Below are positions 59,684-64,000 of a DNA stretch of 64,000 nt, in pieces (position 1 is the stretch's first letter; the number at the start of each line of letters is the position of its first letter). The stretch spans positions 1 through 64,000 of the forward strand of contig CADATZ010000014.1 in assembly GCA_902791025.1 (NCBI GenBank), in the 5' to 3' direction. A program made the position numbers and the translations under genes. The notes under the pieces are model-generated. The model saw only the letters and a program-made list of their open reading frames with translations, was not told the origin of the DNA and made no database searches. The DNA is from an uncultured Chloroflexota bacterium (GTDB lineage: Bacteria; Chloroflexota; Anaerolineae; Anaerolineales; Anaerolineaceae).

Positions 59684-62248
59684 ATGAATTTTGATAAATA
59701 TACACAAAAAGCACAGGAAGCCATATCACAGATCCAACAGGTGGCACTGGAATTCAGCCATCAGTCCGTAGAACCGGCACATCTGCTGCTTGCGCTTTTG
59801 CGGCAGCAGGACGGTATTGTGCCCGCTCTGGTGACAAGGATCTCCGGCAGCACAGCCGGACTCATTGAAGCCGTCACTAAGGATCTTGAGTCCCGCCCGC
59901 GCATTTCAGGCAGTTCAACATCATTCACACTGGCACGGACAACTTCCGATGTTTTCACCAATGCTGAAAGCATCGCGAAGGGAATGCAGGATGAATATGT
60001 TTCCACGGAACATCTTCTGCTGGCTTTGTGCGACAGTATTGAAGGGAAGAAACTTTCACAATTTGGGATCACAAAAGACTCGATCCTTCGCGCGCTGACC
60101 GCAGTCCGCGGCAACCAGCGTGTAACCGGTCAAAATCCGGAAGACACCTATCAGGCTCTCGAAAAATACGGTCGTGACCTGACCGCTGTTGCCCGACAGG
60201 GAAAGCTTGACCCGGTGATTGGCCGTGATGATGAAATTCGCCGAACCATCCAAATCCTGAGCCGCCGAACCAAGAACAATCCGGCATTGATCGGTGAACC
60301 TGGCGTTGGGAAAACCGCCGTTGTAGAGGGACTTGCCCAGCGTATCGTCAAAGGTGATGTACCGGAAGGCCTGAAGAACAAGCGGCTGGTACAACTGGAT
60401 ATGTCCGCATTGGTTGCGGGAGCGAAATACCGTGGTGAATTTGAGGAACGTCTGAAAGCTGTTCTGAAGGAAATCACAGAATCCAATGGCGACATCATCC
60501 TCTTTATCGATGAAATGCACACGATTGTCGGAGCCGGTGCCGCTGAAGGCTCCATGGACGCCGGTAATATGATCAAACCGATGCTCGCACGCGGTGAGCT
60601 GCATCTGATCGGTGCGACGACCCTGGACGAATATCGGAAATACATCGAAAAGGACCCGGCACTGGAGCGCCGTTTCCAGACTGTCCTGGTAGAAGAACCT
60701 TCTGTGGAGGACACGATTTCGATTCTGCGTGGTTTGAAACAGCGCTATGAAGTCCATCATGGCGTCCGAATCACAGATGGCGCAGTGATTGCGGCAGCGA
60801 CACTTTCCAACCGTTATATCGCGGATCGCCATCTGCCGGATAAGGCTATTGACCTGATCGATGAAGCCGCTGCTCGTTTGAGAACCGAAATCGACTCCAA
60901 ACCACAGGCTTTGGATGATGTGGACCGCCAGATCCTGCAGCTGGAAATCGAACGGCAGGCACTGCTCAAAGAAACGGACAAAGGCTCTTTGGAACGTCTG
61001 GAAAGGATCAAACAGGAGCTTTCAGATCTCAACGAGAAATCTGCCGCTTTGACGACACAGTGGCACACTGAAAAGGAAGCCATTGCGAAATTGCGAACGA
61101 CGAAAGAAGCGATCGAAGACCTGAACGTCCGTATTGAACAGGCTGAACGCTACAATGACTTTGAAAAGGCTGCAAAACTGCGTTATGGTGATTTGCCTGC
61201 GCTGACAAAGGAACGGGAAGAGGCGGAAGAAAAGCTGAAGACCCTTCAGACAAACGGCGCCCTTTTGAAAGAGAACGTGGATGCAGAGGAAATTGCGGAA
61301 ATCGTCGGCCGTTGGACCGGTATCCCGGTTTCCAGACTGCTGGAAAGCGAAATGATGAAGCTGGTCCATATGGAAGACCGTCTGCACGAGCGGGTCGTTG
61401 GACAGGATGAGGCGGTAAAGGTCGTCTCCAATGCAGTCCGCCGCAGCCGTGCCGGCCTGCAGGATCCGAACCGTCCGATTGGTTCCTTCATCTTCCTTGG
61501 TCCTACCGGCGTCGGGAAAACCGAACTGGCAAGAGCTTTGGCAGAGTTTCTCTTCGATGACGAACGGGCTATGGTCCGTATCGATATGAGTGAATATCAG
61601 GAAAAGCACACGGTCTCCCGTCTGGTCGGAGCGCCTCCGGGATATGTCGGTTACGAAGAAGGCGGTCAGCTGACAGAAGCGGTTCGTCGGAAGCCATATA
61701 GTGTTGTGCTCTTCGATGAGATCGAAAAGGCTCATCCGGAGGTCTTCAACGTCATGCTGCAGCTGCTGGATGACGGTCGGCTGACAGATGGTCAGGGCCG
61801 AACGGTTGACTTCCGCAATACGGTCATCATCATGACATCCAATGCGGGGTCTGAACTGTGGCTGAGCCAGAAGAACAATGTGACCCGTGATGAACTCAAC
61901 CGTGTTCTGCAGTCCACCTTCAAGCCGGAGTTCCTGAACCGTCTGGATGAGATCGTGATCTTCCACGGTCTGACGAAAGATGATCTGAACCGCATCGTAG
62001 ATATCCAGCTGAAACGTGTCAAGGATCTGCTTGCCCAGCGCGATATCAAGATCGAGCTCACACAGGCTGCCAAGGATTATATCGTTGACAAGGGTGCAGA
62101 CACCGACTTCGGTGCACGTCCGCTGAAGCGTGCGATTCAGAATGAGCTGCAGGATCCGCTTGCGCTTGAAATTCTTGAAGGAAACTTCGTTGAGGGTGAT
62201 ACTGTCAAGGTGGATTCCAACGGAGAAAAGCTGACCTTCTCAAAATAA
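59684..62248 (+). CDS. clpB: ATP-dependent chaperone ClpB
   Basis: Disaggregase that works with DnaK, 854 residues, normal ClpB length. Domains in order: Clp_N repeats ([20 protein letters not shown], two copies to about 145), AAA1 with Walker [14 protein letters not shown] (from 204) and [19 protein letters not shown], the coiled-coil middle domain (about 400-520), AAA2 with Walker [12 protein letters not shown] (from 606) and [13 protein letters not shown], and the ClpB_D2-small domain. There is no ClpP-binding IGL loop, as expected. A very strong GGGAGGAGG ribosome-binding site precedes the ATG. TATAAT is at 59587-59592. No CIRCE element is seen. Confidence 0.96.
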   Translation: MNFDKYTQKAQEAISQIQQVALEFSHQSVEPAHLLLALLRQQDGIVPALVTRISGSTAGLIEAVTKDLESRPRISGSSTSFTLARTTSDVFTNAESIAKGMQDEYVSTEHLLLALCDSIEGKKLSQFGITKDSILRALTAVRGNQRVTGQNPEDTYQALEKYGRDLTAVARQGKLDPVIGRDDEIRRTIQILSRRTKNNPALIGEPGVGKTAVVEGLAQRIVKGDVPEGLKNKRLVQLDMSALVAGAKYRGEFEERLKAVLKEITESNGDIILFIDEMHTIVGAGAAEGSMDAGNMIKPMLARGELHLIGATTLDEYRKYIEKDPALERRFQTVLVEEPSVEDTISILRGLKQRYEVHHGVRITDGAVIAAATLSNRYIADRHLPDKAIDLIDEAAARLRTEIDSKPQALDDVDRQILQLEIERQALLKETDKGSLERLERIKQELSDLNEKSAALTTQWHTEKEAIAKLRTTKEAIEDLNVRIEQAERYNDFEKAAKLRYGDLPALTKEREEAEEKLKTLQTNGALLKENVDAEEIAEIVGRWTGIPVSRLLESEMMKLVHMEDRLHERVVGQDEAVKVVSNAVRRSRAGLQDPNRPIGSFIFLGPTGVGKTELARALAEFLFDDERAMVRIDMSEYQEKHTVSRLVGAPPGYVGYEEGGQLTEAVRRKPYSVVLFDEIEKAHPEVFNVMLQLLDDGRLTDGQGRTVDFRNTVIIMTSNAGSELWLSQKNNVTRDELNRVLQSTFKPEFLNRLDEIVIFHGLTKDDLNRIVDIQLKRVKDLLAQRDIKIELTQAAKDYIVDKGADTDFGARPLKRAIQNELQDPLALEILEGNFVEGDTVKVDSNGEKLTFSK

Positions 62249-62260
62249 GATATCAGTAAC

Positions 62261-62303
62261 AAAAACGGGGCGTCCGAATCCATTTTCAGATGCCTCGTTT
62301 TTT
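62261..62303 (+). terminator. clpB terminator
   Basis: AAAAACGGGGCGTC pairs imperfectly with GATGCCTCGTTTTTT, 13 bases past the stop codon. Confidence 0.82.
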
Positions 62304-62366
62304 CTATTGGATCAGCCATGATAATGCGGTAAAATTATACATATTACAATAACAGAAAGGGGTCTT

Positions 62367-63167
62367 ATGTCACAACGGGAACTCAATGATATTTGCATTA
62401 TAGCCAAACAGGCAGGGCTGATCTTACGGGAAGGATATGAGAAGCATCATGATATTAAAAGCAAAGGCAGACAGGATGATCTTGTAACGGAGATGGACAA
62501 AAAATCGGAAAATTTCATCCTTGACAGGCTCAATGCACTTTATCCCGGAGATATGGTCATCACAGAAGAGACCGGTCAGCATACCGGGAACGCGGATCAC
62601 GTATGGTACATCGACCCGCTGGACGGAACGATGAATTATGCTCATGGCATACCGCTTTTCGCGGTTTCCATCGGGTACGCTTATAAGGGTGAACTGACAA
62701 TGGGCGTTGTTTATGACCCAATGCGTGATGAGTGCTTTTATGCGGAAAAAAGCAAAGGAGCCTGGGTCAATGGGAAACCGATCCACACTTCTGAACGATC
62801 TGACCTGAAAAATTCGCTGTTCGTCACCGGATTCAGCATGAAAGTGCTTGAAGAACGGGGCATCAGCAACTTTCCTGCTTTTGAACATTTTATGAGAACT
62901 ACCGCCGGCGTCCGCCGTACCGGTGTCGCTGCGTTGGAAATCTGCTATGTTTCCTGTGGACGCTTTGACGGCATGTGGGAACTGAAGCTCTGCGCATGGG
63001 ATGTAGCAGCAGGATTCGTAATTGCCAAAGAGGCAGGTGTAAAAATCACAGCACTGGATGGGGTTTCAGAGGCTTTCAAAGGGCCATATTACGACTATAT
63101 CATCGCAAATCCCGAACTGCACACAGCGTTGAAAAATGAACTGGAGCCATTTAAGCTCACACTGTAA
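62367..63167 (+). CDS. suhB: inositol monophosphatase family protein
   Basis: 266 residues, cytoplasmic Mg-dependent sugar phosphatase fold. Metal-binding motifs: DDLVTEMDKKSE, GDMVITEETG, WYIDPLDGTMNYAHGIPLF (the family signature) and CAWDVAAGFVIAKEAG. AAAGGGG precedes the ATG. The substrate may be inositol-1-phosphate, another sugar phosphate or 3'-phosphoadenosine 5'-phosphate; sequence alone does not decide. The gene stands alone. Confidence 0.92.
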   Translation: MSQRELNDICIIAKQAGLILREGYEKHHDIKSKGRQDDLVTEMDKKSENFILDRLNALYPGDMVITEETGQHTGNADHVWYIDPLDGTMNYAHGIPLFAVSIGYAYKGELTMGVVYDPMRDECFYAEKSKGAWVNGKPIHTSERSDLKNSLFVTGFSMKVLEERGISNFPAFEHFMRTTAGVRRTGVAALEICYVSCGRFDGMWELKLCAWDVAAGFVIAKEAGVKITALDGVSEAFKGPYYDYIIANPELHTALKNELEPFKLTL

Positions 63168-63185
63168 TCTTCTTCAAAGGTAATG

Positions 63186-63224
63186 ATGCAAAAACGGAGA
63201 GCACATTGCCCTCCGTTTTTCTTC
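63186..63224. terminator. bidirectional terminator
   Basis: AAAAACGGAG (63190-63199) pairs with CTCCGTTTTT (63211-63220). It separates the inositol phosphatase gene and the convergent solute-binding-protein gene. Confidence 0.87.
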
Positions 63225-63243
63225 ATCTGAAAATAGACTTCTA

Positions 63244-64000
63244 TCAGCCAAGCAGAGACAGGATAAAGTCTTCCATATCCAGAACTTCGACATAAACAAA
63301 TTCAGGATTATTCGGCCAGAGCGGAATTTCGGAAAGCGGCGTAGAACCTTCAGCCGGAATAACGTCGTTCGGGAGATACCAACCGCCAAGCGTATTGAAC
63401 TGTTCGGTTCCACGAGATTTTCCATCATCGCCACCAAGCAGATAGCGTTCCAACAGCTTGGCAGCGTTCGGATGTTCACAGCTATCGACAATATAGAGGA
63501 AGTTCGGTTTCGGGACGCCAACCTTGGGGGTCATGTTAAGGGCATGCAGGTGCCAGCCTTTGTTGACATTATTGCGGATTTTGGAAGAAGGTCCCCAGGC
63601 CATTTTAACTTCCGTCACGCCTTCAGCGCCAACAGATTCCACTGCTTCATCTGAAGACTGTGTGAACACAACATCATTGGAAAGCAGACGGTACACCAGT
63701 TCATAAGCCGCATTCTGCTTACCGGCAGGATTGGTGTAGCTGATTTTTTCACCGAAAACACGCTCGTAATCAGCTTCAAGTTCATCCGCAAATTCTACAG
63801 ATGCCGCAAACTGAGCGATGTAGTCATGGTTGGTCAGCAGGTTGTTGATGATCAGCTTGCCATTCCATTCCGGCTTGGTCAGATCCCACCAGGATTCTAC
63901 GTCCGGACCATCAGGAAGCAGTTCATCATTATAGAACCATTGAGTCAATTCCCAGTAAAGCGGGAAACCGGCATCCAGTGAATAGGTATCGGTATCGATC
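63244..64000 (-). CDS. ABC transporter solute-binding protein, iron/spermidine-like (family 1), partial
   Basis: The C-terminal 251 residues of a binding protein; the frame stays open to the window edge, so the N-terminus is missing. WWDLTKPEWNGKLIINNLLTN is the segment by which periplasmic binding proteins of the FbpA/PotD-like group are recognised. It is followed by ALNMTPKVGVPKPNFLYIVDSCEHPNAAKLLERYLLGGD, as in iron(III) and sulfate-type binding proteins. The end, near NNPEFVYVEVLDMEDFILSLLG, is complete. The ligand cannot be named from this part. Confidence 0.82.
   Translation of the reverse strand, partial: IDTDTYSLDAGFPLYWELTQWFYNDELLPDGPDVESWWDLTKPEWNGKLIINNLLTNHDYIAQFAASVEFADELEADYERVFGEKISYTNPAGKQNAAYELVYRLLSNDVVFTQSSDEAVESVGAEGVTEVKMAWGPSSKIRNNVNKGWHLHALNMTPKVGVPKPNFLYIVDSCEHPNAAKLLERYLLGGDDGKSRGTEQFNTLGGWYLPNDVIPAEGSTPLSEIPLWPNNPEFVYVEVLDMEDFILSLLG

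Noticed and set aside
150..64000. tRNA, rRNA and mobile-element genes
   Set aside because: Reading the intergenic regions showed no T-loop GTTCGAATC pattern, no rRNA sequence, and no transposase or integrase among the proteins.

Overview
The window is a gene-dense stretch of a bacterial chromosome of moderate GC content. It contains no rRNA, tRNA, phage, insertion sequence or CRISPR array that I can see. The best guess for the host is an anaerobic, fermentative, sugar-using member of the Chloroflexota (Anaerolineae-like), with an anaerobic Firmicute as the alternative. This rests on a fused ADP-forming acetate-CoA ligase, PlsY-type lipid synthesis with a variant motif, mreBCD-mrdA, cytoplasmic cellobiose enzymes, a lone UgpC/MsmX-type ATPase and many secreted proteins of unknown function. 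No marker gene settles it.

Layout. 0.2-9.2 kb (minus strand): a DUF2812-like membrane protein, a complete peptide ABC transporter operon (dppA-B-C-D-F) with a well-marked promoter and two inverted repeats, and the acetate-CoA ligase. 9.5-12.1 kb (plus): a secreted leucine-rich-repeat protein and a small secreted partner. 12.2-21 kb: plsY, two membrane proteins, gyrB, a secreted protein, an HD-domain protein, and the birA-bioY pair with a clear BirA operator. 21-26 kb (minus): a GH94 phosphorylase and a GH3 beta-glucosidase with reversed domain order. 26-36.5 kb: an esterase, a PP2C phosphatase, two DUF4230 proteins, a lipoprotein, and mreB-mreC-mreD-mrdA, all minus strand except the esterase, then a HAD hydrolase. 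36.6-45.7 kb: ugpC, a second esterase, two conserved unknown proteins, a LysM/M23 peptidase, larC, and an iron-type alcohol dehydrogenase divergent from a glutathione peroxidase. 45.8-56.7 kb: an M3 peptidase, a secreted double tyrosine phosphatase, a sortase-like fragment, an M48 peptidase, a nitroreductase, a methyltransferase-STAS fusion and a membrane carboxylesterase. 56.8-64 kb: metQ-metN-metI, clpB, an inositol phosphatase, and part of a solute-binding protein cut by the window end.

Three observations stand out. First, the metQ product has its two halves in swapped order (a circular permutation) behind a normal signal peptide. Second, an imperfect palindrome of about 95-105 bp occurs six times, in four cases right at the 3' end of a gene. 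Its ends and apical loop are conserved while the stem sequences differ but still pair. Third, a secreted protein carries two tandem modules, each joining a domain like the C-terminal barrel of SAM hydrolases (DUF62) to a CX5R tyrosine phosphatase. Several genes also show a TATAAT-like box 6-7 bases before the ATG, suggesting leaderless mRNAs.

Functionally the region covers peptide, methionine and biotin uptake, intracellular cellobiose breakdown, ATP-yielding acetate formation, rod-shape wall synthesis, redox and aldehyde defence and protein quality control. Positions of short sites were counted by hand and may be off by one or two bases.
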